Assembly (NCBI GenBank): GCA_002701395.1
Contig: NZVC01000057.1
Coordinates: 62,001 to 126,000 of the forward strand
Direction: 5' to 3'
Source of the DNA: Maritimibacter sp.
GTDB lineage: Bacteria; Pseudomonadota; Alphaproteobacteria; Rhodobacterales; Rhodobacteraceae
DNA length: 64,000 nucleotides
A program made the translations under genes and the position numbers. Below are positions 16,637 through 26,301 of this stretch, one piece after another (the stretch's first letter is position 1; each line of letters opens with the position of its first letter). A model generated the notes under the pieces. The model made no database searches. It saw only the letters and a list, made by a program, of their open reading frames with translations, and was not told the origin of the DNA.

Positions 16637-17860
16637 CTATCTGGCGAAGCGCGCGGCAAGCTCGACATGGGTAGACCAGCGGAACTGGTCAACGACCCGC
16701 AGCCAGTCCAGACGGTAACCGCCCGCGATCAGAACCGCCGCATCGCGCGCGAAGGTGACCGGATTGCATGACACGGCACCGATCACCGGCACGGAACTGG
16801 CGGCAATCTCTTCGGTCTGCGCCTCGGCGCCCGCGCGCGGCGGGTCGATCACGATCGCGTCATAGCTGGCCAGCTCGCTGCGCAGCAGCGGCCGACGGTA
16901 CAGGTCGCGCGTTTCCGTCGTGACGCGTTTCAGGCCGGAACTGTGCCGCCACGCGGTGTCCAGCGCCTTCAGCATCTCTGCCCCGCTTTCGACGGCATGA
17001 ACCTCGGCCCCTTTCGCAAGCGGCAGGGAAAAGGTGCCGCAGCCCGCGAACAGGTCGACGACCCGTTTTGCCCCGCCCACCGCGTCGCGCACGGCGGCCA
17101 GCAGCGCCGCCTCGCCGTGCCGGGTGGCCTGAAGGAAGGCGCCGGGGGGCGGAACAGTCTCTATTCCATCGAAACTCTGCGCCGGGGGACGCCGTTGCAC
17201 GACGGTTTCGCTGTCCCAGCCAAGCCGGGCAAGATCATGCTGCTCTGCGAAAGCGGCAAGCTCGATCCGGAACGGACCGTCCAGTTCGCGCCCGCCCGTC
17301 ACGGACACGTCCGCCCCGGCGGCGGACCATGTCACGGTCATCGACAACTCGCCCCGACGCGATGCGCCGGTCTTCGTCAGCTCTTCCAGCATCGGCAACT
17401 GCGCCGCGATCTCGGGCAGGACCAGTTGGCAGTCCGGCACCTCGACGATGGTGTCGGAGGCCCGCGCGTGGAAACCCACCATCGCGCCCTTCTTGGTGCG
17501 CCGCCCCGACAGAACCGCCCGCCGCCGCGACTGCGCCGGAGATGTCGCGACACCCAGCACCGGCGCCTCGATCCCGTGCGCGGCAAGCGCCGAAGTCACA
17601 AGCCCGGCCTTCCACTGTTCGACGAACCCGTCGGCGGCATGTTGCAGCGCACAGCCGCCGCAGGACCGGAAATGACGGCACGGCGCCTTCACCCGGTCGG
17701 CAGAGGGCGTGACGATGCGCGGCGCGGCCATGCGGTCGCCGGTTACCTCGCCCTCGACCACTTCACCAGGCAGGGTCAGCGGGACGAAAACCGCGGTTCC
17801 ATCACTGCCCCGCGCGATGCCATCGCCACGGTGCCCCAGTCGTTCGATCGTCAGTGTCAC
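16637..17860 (-). CDS. RNA 5-methyluridine methyltransferase, TrmA/RlmD (RumA) family
   Basis: A 407-residue enzyme that makes m5U in rRNA or tRNA. It has a short TRAM-like N-terminus (residues 1-50), a [4Fe-4S]-type ligand set Cys61, Cys67, Cys70 and Cys144, a SAM loop VVDLFAGCGTFSL and the catalytic motif AVSCNPVTFARD with nucleophile Cys365. The IDPPRAG motif is also present. The Fe-S ligands and length fit the RlmD/RlmC side; the exact target uridine cannot be read from sequence. Its start overlaps the preceding ABC exporter gene by 4 nt. Confidence 0.92.
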   Translation of the reverse strand: MTLTIERLGHRGDGIARGSDGTAVFVPLTLPGEVVEGEVTGDRMAAPRIVTPSADRVKAPCRHFRSCGGCALQHAADGFVEQWKAGLVTSALAAHGIEAPVLGVATSPAQSRRRAVLSGRRTKKGAMVGFHARASDTIVEVPDCQLVLPEIAAQLPMLEELTKTGASRRGELSMTVTWSAAGADVSVTGGRELDGPFRIELAAFAEQHDLARLGWDSETVVQRRPPAQSFDGIETVPPPGAFLQATRHGEAALLAAVRDAVGGAKRVVDLFAGCGTFSLPLAKGAEVHAVESGAEMLKALDTAWRHSSGLKRVTTETRDLYRRPLLRSELASYDAIVIDPPRAGAEAQTEEIAASSVPVIGAVSCNPVTFARDAAVLIAGGYRLDWLRVVDQFRWSTHVELAARFAR

Positions 17861-19707
17861 TCGGCCGCCTCGGAGAATCCCATGAAGCCGCCAGATTGCC
17901 GCTTCCAGTACCGCGCGTACAGACCGTCCCGTTCCAGCAATTCGCGGTGCGTGCCGATCTCGGCGATCTCGCCCGCATCCAGCACCACGATCCGGTCCAT
18001 CTGGGCGATGGTGGACAGCCGGTGCGCAATAGCCAGCACCGTCTTGCCCTTCATCACCTCGTCCAGCGCCTCTTGAATCTCGGCCTCGACCTCGCTGTCC
18101 AGCGCGCTGGTCGCCTCGTCCAGCACAAGGATCGGCGCGTCCTTCAGGATGGCGCGGGCAAGTGCGATACGCTGCCGCTGCCCGCCCGACAGCTTCACGC
18201 CGCGCTCGCCAAGATGCGCGTCATAGCCGGTGCGTCCCTTGAAATCCGTGAGTTCGAGAATGAAATCATGCGCCCGCGCCCGTTTGGCGGCGGCGATCAT
18301 CTGGTCTTTCGTCGCATCGGGACGACCGTACATGATGTTGTCGCGGGCCGATCGGTTGAACATGGCGGTTTCCTGCGTGACCATCCCGATCTGTTGCCGC
18401 AGGCTTTCCTGCGTCACCTCGCGGACATCGGTGCCACCAACCCGAACCGCACCGCCCTCGGCGTCGTACAGCCGCATCAACAACGCGACCAGCGTCGATT
18501 TCCCGGCGCCCGACGCGCCCACGATGGCAAGCTTTTCGCCCTGATGGATAGTCAGGTCGATGTTTTGCACGCCACCGCTGCGCTGACCGTAAGCGAAGTT
18601 CACGTTATCGAACGAGATCACCGGCGGGCCTTCGATCGCGGCGGCGTCCGGCGCATCGGCCAGTTCGTGCGGCGGGGTCAGGGTGTTCATCCCGTCCTCG
18701 ATCTCGCCGACATGGGCGTACATCATCAGCATCGCGTTGCTGATCCACCCCGTCATTTGCGCAAGCCGGATCGACACCGCGCCCGTCGCGGTGATGTCGC
18801 CCGCAGTCGCCGCGCCGTTCGACCACAAGACCAGCGTCACCCCGACCAGCAGCACGGGCAGACAGCCCGACAACGTCATCAGCATCAGCCGGAAGCTGGC
18901 CGTGACGGTGCCAAAGCCGAAGGCGGCCAGCCGGAACCGCCGCATCTCTTCCAGCGCGGCGCGATCCTCGTGCGACTGGTGGGCGAACAGCTTCACCGTC
19001 TTGATGTTGGTGATCGTATCCACAACCTGCCCGGACACCATCGCACGGGCAGCCGCGCGCGCCCGGGATCGTTCACGAATGCGCGGCAGGAAATAGCGGA
19101 TAAGCCCGGCATAGGCACACATCCACACCGCCAGAAGCAGCGCCAGTTCCCAGCCGATGAACAGCATCAGCACGATGGACCCCACAACCGAGGCAAGGCC
19201 GAAGACCACCGCGCCCAGCATGTCGGTCACTACGTCGGTCACCGCACGCGCGGTCTGCATCTGCTTCTGCGCAATCCGCCCGGCAAAGTCGTTGTCGAAG
19301 AACGTCACCGACTGACCCAGCGTGTAGCGGTGCAGCCGCGACAGCACGAGGTTGTTGATGTTGGGCCCGATGGACAGCGACGCCAGCGCCGAGTTCGCGC
19401 CGAACACCAGCGGGCGCAGCACGACGAAGAAACAGGCCGCGCCGATCAGCATCCACAGGTTGGTGCCGAAGAAACCATCCGGCGATCCGCCGACGGCCGC
19501 GTCCACCACCGCGCCAAGGATAACCGCGGTCATGACCTCAAGCGTGCCCGAGGTGACAGACACAAGCGCGGCCAGCCCGATGGCTTTCCACGCGCCGTCC
19601 AGAAGCCAGCCCATGAACGCCATCAGCGTGCGTGGCGGCGCGCCGCGGGCGTCACGCTCGGCGTCGATCAGCCCCGCAAACCACCCAAGTATCGCCTGCC
19701 TGTTCAT
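17857..19707 (-). CDS. ABC exporter, fused membrane and ATPase domains (half-transporter 2)
   Basis: A 616-residue type IV (MsbA-like) exporter subunit. A six-helix transmembrane domain spans residues ~30-330, and a nucleotide-binding domain follows with Walker A GASGAGKST, signature LSGGQRQR, Walker B ILVLDEATSALD and the switch His in IAHRLST. All catalytic motifs are canonical. Its first 4 nt overlap the end of the other exporter gene, and it overlaps the RNA methyltransferase by 4 nt at its own end. The two half-transporters very probably form a heterodimer. The substrate is unknown; lipids, peptides and drugs are all possible for this family. Confidence 0.92.
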   Translation of the reverse strand: MNRQAILGWFAGLIDAERDARGAPPRTLMAFMGWLLDGAWKAIGLAALVSVTSGTLEVMTAVILGAVVDAAVGGSPDGFFGTNLWMLIGAACFFVVLRPLVFGANSALASLSIGPNINNLVLSRLHRYTLGQSVTFFDNDFAGRIAQKQMQTARAVTDVVTDMLGAVVFGLASVVGSIVLMLFIGWELALLLAVWMCAYAGLIRYFLPRIRERSRARAAARAMVSGQVVDTITNIKTVKLFAHQSHEDRAALEEMRRFRLAAFGFGTVTASFRLMLMTLSGCLPVLLVGVTLVLWSNGAATAGDITATGAVSIRLAQMTGWISNAMLMMYAHVGEIEDGMNTLTPPHELADAPDAAAIEGPPVISFDNVNFAYGQRSGGVQNIDLTIHQGEKLAIVGASGAGKSTLVALLMRLYDAEGGAVRVGGTDVREVTQESLRQQIGMVTQETAMFNRSARDNIMYGRPDATKDQMIAAAKRARAHDFILELTDFKGRTGYDAHLGERGVKLSGGQRQRIALARAILKDAPILVLDEATSALDSEVEAEIQEALDEVMKGKTVLAIAHRLSTIAQMDRIVVLDAGEIAEIGTHRELLERDGLYARYWKRQSGGFMGFSEAAE

Positions 19708-21548
19708 TCGGCCGCCTGTTCCGTTCCGATGAACCCGCCCGATTGCCGGTCCCAGAAGTTGGCATATAGGCCCTTCGCTGCCAAAAGCTCGGTATGGGTG
19801 CCGTCCTCGACGATACGGCCGTTGTCCAGAACAAGGATGCGATCCAATTGGGCGATGGTGGACAGACGGTGGGCGATTGCGATCACGGTCTTGCCCTCCA
19901 TCATCCCGTACAGCGTCTGCTGGATCGCGGCTTCGACCTCGCTGTCCAGCGCGGACGTGGCTTCGTCCAGCACAAGGATAGGCGCGTCCTTCAGGATCAC
20001 CCGCGCAAGCGCGATCCGCTGGCGCTGGCCACCCGACAGCTTCACGCCCCGTTCGCCGACATGCACGTCATAGCCCTGCCGCCCATCCGGATCGACAAGG
20101 TCACCGATGAAACCGTCCGCCTCGGCCCGCCGCGCCGCCTCGATCATCTGGGCTTCGGTCGCATCTGGGCGGCCGTACAGGATGTTCTCGCGGATCGACC
20201 GGTGCAGCAGCGAACTGTCCTGCTGGACCATGCCGATCTCTGTCCGAAGACTTTCCTGCGTCACGGTGGTCACGTCGTGGCCGTCGATGGTGATCTTGCC
20301 GTTCTCGGGGTCATAGAACCGCAGCAGAAGCTTCACCAAGGTCGACTTGCCGGCGCCAGAACGCCCAATCAGGCCGATCTTCTCGCCCGGCTTCACGGTC
20401 AGCGACACCCGATCCAGCCCGCCGGCACCCCGGCCATAGTGGTGCGACACGCCGTCGAACCGGATTTCTCCGGCATCGACCGTCAGCACCTTGGCGTCAT
20501 CGGCATCGGTCAGCGTGATCGGCTGGGCAATCGTCTCCATGCCTTCCGCGACCACGCCGAGCGACCGGAAGAACGTGGACAGCGCCCACATGATCCAGCC
20601 GGTCATCGCGTTCAGCCGCAGGGTCAGCGCCGTTGCCGCCGCCACGATCCCCACAGACGCGGATCCGTTCATCCAAAGCACGAAGGCCCAGCCGACGACC
20701 CCCACGATCAGCAACCCGTTCAGGAACACCAAAGCGACGTCCATGATCGTGTACAGCCGCATCTCGGCGGCGAAGGTCGTCCGCGCCTCTTCGATGGCCT
20801 CTTTGGCATAGTCGAGCTCGCTGTCGTGATGCGCGAACAGCTTGACCGAATGGATGTTGCTGTAACTGTCCACGACGCGGCCCGTGACCTTGCTGCGCGC
20901 ATCGGACGCGGCCTTGGACGCGGGGCCCACGCGTTTCATCGTCCACCGCACCAGCAGACCGTACAGCACGAACCAGCCAAGCAGCGGGATCACCAGCCGC
21001 ACGTCCGCCCCCCACAGCAGGACAGCGGCCCCAACAAGATAGGCAAGCGCGAAGGTGATCGCGTCGAACACCTGAAAAATCGCCTCTCCGGCGGACATCG
21101 GCGTCTGCATGATCCGGTTCGCGATGCGCCCGGCAAAGTCGTTCTCGAACCAGCCGACCGACTGGCGCATCACCTGACTGTGCGCGCGCCAACGGACCAG
21201 CGTGCCAAAGTTCGGCAGGATCGCGTTGTTCAGCAGCAGCACGTCCAGCATCTGAAGCGCGGGCCGGATCAGCAGGATGAACAGCGCGGCAAGGATGAAT
21301 TCCAGACCATAGCTGTCCCAGACCTGCGTCGCGTCCCCTTCGGTCAGCAGGTCGACGATGCGCCCCATGTACGAGATCAGCCCGACCTCGACGGCGGCCA
21401 CCACCAAAGACATCAGGCCAGCGGCCCAGAACACGCGGCGGAACGGCTGCGCGTAGGTCAGCAGGAACGGCAGCAGCTTGCGCGGCGGCGTGTCGGTTTG
21501 CGGATAAGGACCATAGGGGTCCACGAGATTTTCGAAATAGCGGAACAT
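19704..21548 (-). CDS. ABC exporter, fused membrane and ATPase domains (half-transporter 1)
   Basis: A 614-residue partner of the exporter gene that follows it with a 4-nt overlap. The domain layout is the same: membrane domain ~30-335, then Walker A GRSGAGKST, LSGGQRQR, ILVLDEATSALD and IAHRLST. The FENLVDPYGPYP N-terminus is a feature I associate with a paired alphaproteobacterial exporter family. I start at the ATG at 21548 (AAAGG 8 nt upstream), because the alternative ATG at 21569 has a poor ribosome site. Both ATPase sites of the presumed heterodimer appear active, unlike TM287/288-type pairs with one degenerate site. Confidence 0.91.
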   Translation of the reverse strand: MFRYFENLVDPYGPYPQTDTPPRKLLPFLLTYAQPFRRVFWAAGLMSLVVAAVEVGLISYMGRIVDLLTEGDATQVWDSYGLEFILAALFILLIRPALQMLDVLLLNNAILPNFGTLVRWRAHSQVMRQSVGWFENDFAGRIANRIMQTPMSAGEAIFQVFDAITFALAYLVGAAVLLWGADVRLVIPLLGWFVLYGLLVRWTMKRVGPASKAASDARSKVTGRVVDSYSNIHSVKLFAHHDSELDYAKEAIEEARTTFAAEMRLYTIMDVALVFLNGLLIVGVVGWAFVLWMNGSASVGIVAAATALTLRLNAMTGWIMWALSTFFRSLGVVAEGMETIAQPITLTDADDAKVLTVDAGEIRFDGVSHHYGRGAGGLDRVSLTVKPGEKIGLIGRSGAGKSTLVKLLLRFYDPENGKITIDGHDVTTVTQESLRTEIGMVQQDSSLLHRSIRENILYGRPDATEAQMIEAARRAEADGFIGDLVDPDGRQGYDVHVGERGVKLSGGQRQRIALARVILKDAPILVLDEATSALDSEVEAAIQQTLYGMMEGKTVIAIAHRLSTIAQLDRILVLDNGRIVEDGTHTELLAAKGLYANFWDRQSGGFIGTEQAAE

Positions 21549-21636
21549 GAAAACGGCCTTTGGGGGCATCGTCCGGGGACAGGCACGCAGCTATAGCCCC
21601 CGCCAGCCGCCTTGGGAACCTGCGGCGATTGCGAAG

Positions 21637-22788
21637 TTATCGTGACAACAGCGCCGCGCGGTCCAGCATGAACCCCGAGTCGATCCAGTCCCGTTCCAGC
21701 GCCCGCAGGCGTTTGCCGATGGCGGGCCCATGACAATCGGCCGGCAGATCTTTGGCCGAGACCGGGAATTCGGCACTGGCCCCGTCCTGCACACGCGCTG
21801 GCGTGCCGGTGGGCAAAGGCGTCTCGGTCAGGGCGGCGCGCAGCAGCAGGGCGTTCAGCGCCTCGTCCGCGCCCAGCCGATAGCCCAGCTCGCCCGGTCC
21901 CATCACCCCTGTCGCCGCGTCGCGCAGGGTCTCTAGCCGCCGGGTGTCTTTCTTCGACAGCCGCAGCAGATCGCCTTGCCCTTCCCCGCCCAATACCGCC
22001 AGCCGACGCAACCCGTCGGGCGCAACGCCAAGGCGCTGCTCGAAATCGACCAAAAGCGGCAACCACCGGGCATCGGTGCCGGGCAGCACACGCGTCAGGC
22101 ATCCGGCCTGCTGCATCGCTGCCGTAGATGGCGCAGGGTCCGGTGCAGTCAGAAGCTTCAGCATCTCGGCCCCGACGCGTTCCTTCGAAAGCGTGTCTAA
22201 TCCTTCGTTCAGGGACGCACAGGCGGCATATCCCTCCGCATCAAGGCCCCCCTCTGGGTCGCCGTACCACGCGTGGAACCGAAAGAACCGCAGGATGCGC
22301 AGGTAGTCCTCGCGGATGCGGGCTTCGGGGTCTTCAATGAACCGGACGCGGCGGGCCAGAAGGTCTGGCAGCCCATTCAGGGGATCGATGACAGTCCCGT
22401 CCGGTCGGGCATACAGCGCATTCATCGTCAGGTCCCGGCGCAGGGCGTCTTCTTCGATCCTGTCGGTAAAGGCGACGACCGCGCGGCGACCGTCAGTTTC
22501 AACATCGCGCCGGAAGGTGGTGACTTCGTGGGGCAGACCCTTGGACACCACGGTGATCGTCCCGTGCTCGATGCCGGTCGGGACCGCCTTCAGCCCCGCT
22601 TCGGTCACCAGGCGGATCACGTCATCGGGCACCGCATCGGTCGAGATATCCATGTCGCCAACGGGTTCGTCCAACAGAGCATTCCGCACGCAGCCGCCGA
22701 CGAACAGCGCCTGATGGCCCGCTTCGGTCAGGGCGCGGCAGACGGCCTGCGTGCGCGGATCGGTGATCCAGTCGCCGGACACCCGCAT
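21637..22788 (-). CDS. cca: CCA tRNA nucleotidyltransferase / poly(A) polymerase family (class II)
   Basis: A 383-residue enzyme. The nucleotidyltransferase core has FVGGCVRN and the metal-binding pair Asp45-x-Asp47 (VGDMDIST), then RRDLTMNALY, and an RLRILRFFRFHAWYGDP-like linker into the tRNA-binding helices. It adds or repairs the 3' CCA of tRNAs. The start ATG shares one base with the stop of the upstream Nudix gene (TGATG). The head domain is typical of alphaproteobacterial CCA enzymes; a poly(A) polymerase activity is less likely but cannot be excluded. Confidence 0.92.
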   Translation of the reverse strand: MRVSGDWITDPRTQAVCRALTEAGHQALFVGGCVRNALLDEPVGDMDISTDAVPDDVIRLVTEAGLKAVPTGIEHGTITVVSKGLPHEVTTFRRDVETDGRRAVVAFTDRIEEDALRRDLTMNALYARPDGTVIDPLNGLPDLLARRVRFIEDPEARIREDYLRILRFFRFHAWYGDPEGGLDAEGYAACASLNEGLDTLSKERVGAEMLKLLTAPDPAPSTAAMQQAGCLTRVLPGTDARWLPLLVDFEQRLGVAPDGLRRLAVLGGEGQGDLLRLSKKDTRRLETLRDAATGVMGPGELGYRLGADEALNALLLRAALTETPLPTGTPARVQDGASAEFPVSAKDLPADCHGPAIGKRLRALERDWIDSGFMLDRAALLSR

Positions 22789-23396
22789 CACGCCAGCCGT
22801 TCGGCCAGCACGCGCAGCATCCGCGCGGTGGCGCCCCAGATGTAATACGGCCCGTAGGGAACCACGAAGAACGACCGCGACCGGCCCTGCCAGCGCCGCG
22901 ACTGGATCTGGTATCGCGTGGGATCGCAGACATGGGCGAACGGAACGCGGAACACTTCCTCGACCTCGCCCGGCTCTGGAACCTCGGTGAACTCGGCACG
23001 AACGCGGGCCAGCACCGGGGTCACGTTGAAACTTGTCACCGTTTCATGCGCGGGAAGCGTGCCCAGAACCTCGACGTTGGCGGGGTCCAGCCCGATTTCC
23101 TCGTGCGCCTCGCGCAGGGCGGCACCGACCGGGCCGTCGTCACCGGGATCGACCTTGCCGCCCGGAAACGCGATCTGCCCCGGATGATGCTTCAACGCCG
23201 AGGACCGCTTGGTCAGGATCAGTTCGGGTCCGCGTGGGGTGTCGATGACCGGAACCAGAACGCCCGCAGGACGCAGCTTGATGCCCTGCGGGCGGAATTC
23301 CGGATTCAGGTCGAAGTCCGACGATTCGCCCGCCGCACCGTCGCCCGGGTCACAGGCGGCCGCGCGCAGGCGGGCAAAGACGTCAGGTGTCGTCAC
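22788..23396 (-). CDS. CoA pyrophosphatase-like Nudix hydrolase (NudL)
   Basis: A 202-residue Nudix protein. The UPF0035/NuCoA signature (LTKRSSALKHHPGQIAFPGG) precedes the Nudix box (GGKVDPGDDGPVGAALREAH then EEIGL), which indicates hydrolysis of CoA or its derivatives to 3',5'-ADP and phosphopantetheine. It begins at a GTG (23394-23396) inside the last codons of hslO, a 14-nt overlap, and its stop overlaps the cca start. The three genes therefore form one translation-coupled unit. Confidence 0.9.
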   Translation of the reverse strand: MTTPDVFARLRAAACDPGDGAAGESSDFDLNPEFRPQGIKLRPAGVLVPVIDTPRGPELILTKRSSALKHHPGQIAFPGGKVDPGDDGPVGAALREAHEEIGLDPANVEVLGTLPAHETVTSFNVTPVLARVRAEFTEVPEPGEVEEVFRVPFAHVCDPTRYQIQSRRWQGRSRSFFVVPYGPYYIWGATARMLRVLAERLA

Positions 23397-24381
23397 CCGG
23401 CGCCTCCCCGGCCTCGAAGCCCAGCGTCTTCGGGTCGAACTCGTAATGCGCGCCGCAGAACTGGCAGTCGGCGGTCACGATCCCGTCGTCGGTGGTCATG
23501 TGACCGATGTCCTTGGCCGAATAGATCGACAGGCTTTGACGCACACGGTCGGCGGAACAGGTACAGCCGAACTTCACCGGCTGCGGGTCGAACACGCGGG
23601 GGCGTTCCTCGTGGAACAGCCGCACCAGAAGATCCGGCGTGTCGACCTGCGGGCCGATCAGCTCGAACTCCTCGACGGTGTCCAGCAGCAAGTTGGCACG
23701 GTTCCAGTTCTCTTCCTCGTCGCCATCCATGATGTCGTTGGCGTTCAGAAGACCGTCTTCGCCAGACCCACCGCCCGTGGCGTAGGGGGACGCTTCGGGC
23801 ATCACCTGCAGCATCACACCGCCGGCGCGCCAACGGATACCCTGCCGGGGCTCTTGCGATTCACCGAAGCCCAGCGAGAACCGGGTGGGCAGCTGTTCGG
23901 ACTGCGCGAAATACGTCTCTGCACACGAACTTAGAGACCCGCCTGCGATCGGCGTGATACCCTGATACGGCACCATCCCGGACCCTTGGTCGATCAGGAT
24001 GGCAAAGTAGCCCTTGCCGATCTGGGGAAAACCGTCACCCGTGGGGTCAAGGCGATCCTCGTCATAGCTGGCATAGGCACGAATGCGGGCAGGCTCGCCT
24101 TCTTTCGAGGGGCCGTAATAGTCGGTTGCGATCAGGCGGGCGGGACCGTCGCCGCGCACCTGAAGCGACAGCTTCCAGCGCAGCTTGATGGTCTGGCCGA
24201 TCAGCGCGGTCAGCAGCGCCACCTCAGCCACCAGCGCCTCGATGGCGGGCGGATAGTCGTGTTGCGCCAGAACCTCGTCCAGCACCCCGTCAAGCCGAGC
24301 GACCCGGCCGCGGATGTCCGAGCGGTCGAGTTGGAAGGGCAGGATGGTATCATCCCAGGCGATTTGCGATCCAATGGTCAT
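23383..24381 (-). CDS. hslO: Hsp33 redox-regulated chaperone
   Basis: A 332-residue cytosolic holdase activated by oxidation. The C-terminal zinc switch is present: GCTCSADR and CQFCGAHY give the Cys-x-Cys and Cys-x-x-Cys pairs. The start is the ATG at 24381, with AAGGAA 6-7 nt upstream; an in-frame extension with several Cys is unlike the family. It is divergent from a Nudix gene, across a 76-nt gap. Confidence 0.94.
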   Translation of the reverse strand: MTIGSQIAWDDTILPFQLDRSDIRGRVARLDGVLDEVLAQHDYPPAIEALVAEVALLTALIGQTIKLRWKLSLQVRGDGPARLIATDYYGPSKEGEPARIRAYASYDEDRLDPTGDGFPQIGKGYFAILIDQGSGMVPYQGITPIAGGSLSSCAETYFAQSEQLPTRFSLGFGESQEPRQGIRWRAGGVMLQVMPEASPYATGGGSGEDGLLNANDIMDGDEEENWNRANLLLDTVEEFELIGPQVDTPDLLVRLFHEERPRVFDPQPVKFGCTCSADRVRQSLSIYSAKDIGHMTTDDGIVTADCQFCGAHYEFDPKTLGFEAGEAPGDDT

Positions 24382-24457
24382 GGGGTTTCCTTGCGGCTCG
24401 CTTTGGCATACCGCGTCCATATAGGTACAGCAACAGAACACAAAAGGCAGGGCAGCT

Positions 24458-24892
24458 ATGATCCGGAGATATGGCGAGCCGGTAAAAGGCGGTGTCCGGT
24501 ACAGAAAACGCCCCGGCGTCTATGCTTTGCTGCCGCTGAACGGCGCGGTGCTGCTGACCCATCAGGCCGAGCCGATCCCGGAATTCCAACTGCCCGGCGG
24601 TGGCATCGACCCCGGAGAGTCCCCCATCACCGCGCTGCACCGCGAGGTGTTCGAGGAAACTGGCTGGCGCATCGCGTCGCCGCTGCACATCGGGACCTAT
24701 CGGCGGTTCACCTACATGCCGGAATACGACCTGTGGGCCGAGAAGATCTGCCATATCTTCACCGCCCGCCCCGTCCGCCGGTACGGCCCGCCGTCCGAGC
24801 CGGGGCACACCGCGATCTGGGCCGACGCCGAGGCCGCGATCGAGCTGCTGACCAACGACGGCGACCGGGCCTTCGCGGAACGGCTGCTTTAG
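24458..24892 (+). CDS. Nudix hydrolase
   Basis: A 144-residue Nudix-domain protein. The box GGIDPGESPITALH followed by REVFEETGW matches Gx5Ex7REUxEExGU exactly. It would cleave a nucleoside diphosphate linked to another group; the substrate is not predictable. The YALLPLNGAVLLTHQ start resembles RNA pyrophosphohydrolase or ADP-ribose types but lacks their specific motifs. Its last 4 nt overlap, tail to tail, the end of the phosphatase gene on the other strand. Confidence 0.88.
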   Translation: MIRRYGEPVKGGVRYRKRPGVYALLPLNGAVLLTHQAEPIPEFQLPGGGIDPGESPITALHREVFEETGWRIASPLHIGTYRRFTYMPEYDLWAEKICHIFTARPVRRYGPPSEPGHTAIWADAEAAIELLTNDGDRAFAERLL

Positions 24893-26130
24893 GGCTCGCC
24901 GAAGTCCATCAGAATACCGGACAGGTCGTCGGGAAATTCGGTCCCGCCCGAGTGGGCCAATAGATCTTCTAGCAGACGGGACAGGAAACTTTCGCCGCGC
25001 GCGAACCGGTGGCGATTCAGGATGCCGACCAGTCCCTGTTCTTCCAGCATGTCGCCGCCGGCCGAGGGGCATTCGGTGATGCCGTCCGACCCGAAGAACA
25101 GCCTGTCGCCGGGATAAAGCTGAATCTCGACATCGGTGAAACTTGCGCCGGGCAGCAATCCGACCGGAAGGCCGCCGGTTCCCACAATCTCGAAGCTGCC
25201 GTTGGCGCGGTGGACCAGCGGATGCGGATGCCCGGCCTGTGTCAGCACCACCCGCCCCGTCGCCGGTTCAACCCGGGCCAGCAACAGTGTCAGATACTGT
25301 TCCGTCCCCATCTGGTTCAGCACGGTTTCATTCAGGCGGCGCGCGGTTTCGGACGGGGCCCGCATGACCGGCTGCTTCTGTGCATCAGTGGTGATCGCGA
25401 TGTTGCGCCCCGGCACGCTGCCCGAGAACTGCGATGCAAGCTGGGCGGTCATCAGGGCCGAGGCGATGCCATGCCCCGACACGTCCAGCGCATAAACGCC
25501 GATCTCATGCTCGTTCACCTCGAACAGGCCGACAAGATCGCCGCCGATCCGCCCGGCCGGACGCAACAGCAGCGACACGTCAAGGCCGGGAAAGCTGCGG
25601 TGCCGTTCGCGGACAAGGGATTGCTGCAGCTTCTGCGCCTCGACAAGATCGCGGTCGATCACCGCGTGCAGCTGCCGCATTTCCTGCAACGTCGCGGTCA
25701 GCGCCCCCTCCATCGCGAGAATGCGCTGCCCGGCCCGCACCCGCGCGCGAAGCTCCGTCGCGTTCACCGGCTTGGTCAGGAAGTCATCGGCGCCAGCGTC
25801 CAGACCGGCGGCAACCTCGTGCTTTTCGTCCTTCGACGTCAGAAGGATGAAGTATCCGTACCGATCGCCGCGAAGCGCGCGGAAGGCGCTGCACAGTTCC
25901 AGCCCATCCATCCCCGGCATGACCCAGTCGCTGACGATCAGGTCGGGCTGTTCGAACTGGCAGACAGCAAGCGCGACTTCGCCGGAAGAGGCTTCCAGCA
26001 CGCGGTGGCCCATCTTGCGCAGGTACGTCTTCAGTAACAGACGCTGCGCGCGGCTGTCGTCGACGATCAGCACGGTCTGCGGCGCGTTGGCGTCCGCACC
26101 ACCGCCAGGGATCAGGCTTTGAACATTCAA
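24889..26130 (-). CDS. Response regulator with PP2C-type (SpoIIE/RsbU-like) phosphatase output
   Basis: A 413-residue two-domain signalling protein. Residues ~18-135 form a receiver domain with acidic pocket Asp24/25, phosphoacceptor Asp68, Thr98 and Lys120. A short helical linker leads to a SpoIIE/PP2C domain (~185-412), with metal ligands in GGDLVG (198), DVSGHG (216), SDG (349) and DDLSG (401-402). Such proteins dephosphorylate an anti-sigma-factor antagonist, in a partner-switch that controls stress sigma factors. No STAS or anti-sigma gene is adjacent. An HPt gene is divergent. I use the TTG at 26130 as start; no better in-frame ATG/GTG exists before the receiver core. Confidence 0.9.
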   Translation of the reverse strand: MNVQSLIPGGGADANAPQTVLIVDDSRAQRLLLKTYLRKMGHRVLEASSGEVALAVCQFEQPDLIVSDWVMPGMDGLELCSAFRALRGDRYGYFILLTSKDEKHEVAAGLDAGADDFLTKPVNATELRARVRAGQRILAMEGALTATLQEMRQLHAVIDRDLVEAQKLQQSLVRERHRSFPGLDVSLLLRPAGRIGGDLVGLFEVNEHEIGVYALDVSGHGIASALMTAQLASQFSGSVPGRNIAITTDAQKQPVMRAPSETARRLNETVLNQMGTEQYLTLLLARVEPATGRVVLTQAGHPHPLVHRANGSFEIVGTGGLPVGLLPGASFTDVEIQLYPGDRLFFGSDGITECPSAGGDMLEEQGLVGILNRHRFARGESFLSRLLEDLLAHSGGTEFPDDLSGILMDFGEP

Positions 26131-26301
26131 ACCGGCGCGGCCTTCGGGGTTGTCTCGGACGAACCCTTAGCCTCCGTGTGCTTAACACGATGATAAACTT
26201 AGAGTTTTAGTTAATTGCCGCGTCGCTTTACCGGCTGATTATCGGTTTTACGCTAGGCTGCGCGCGACGCATCGGCACGAACGCCGGGATGGGTACGGGC
26301 G

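Noticed and set aside
17854-21596. Long plus-strand frames antisense to the two ABC exporter genes
   Set aside because: They are frame shadows in GC-rich DNA: His/Arg/Gln-rich, with no ribosome site or known fold. The minus-strand genes have complete ABC motifs.
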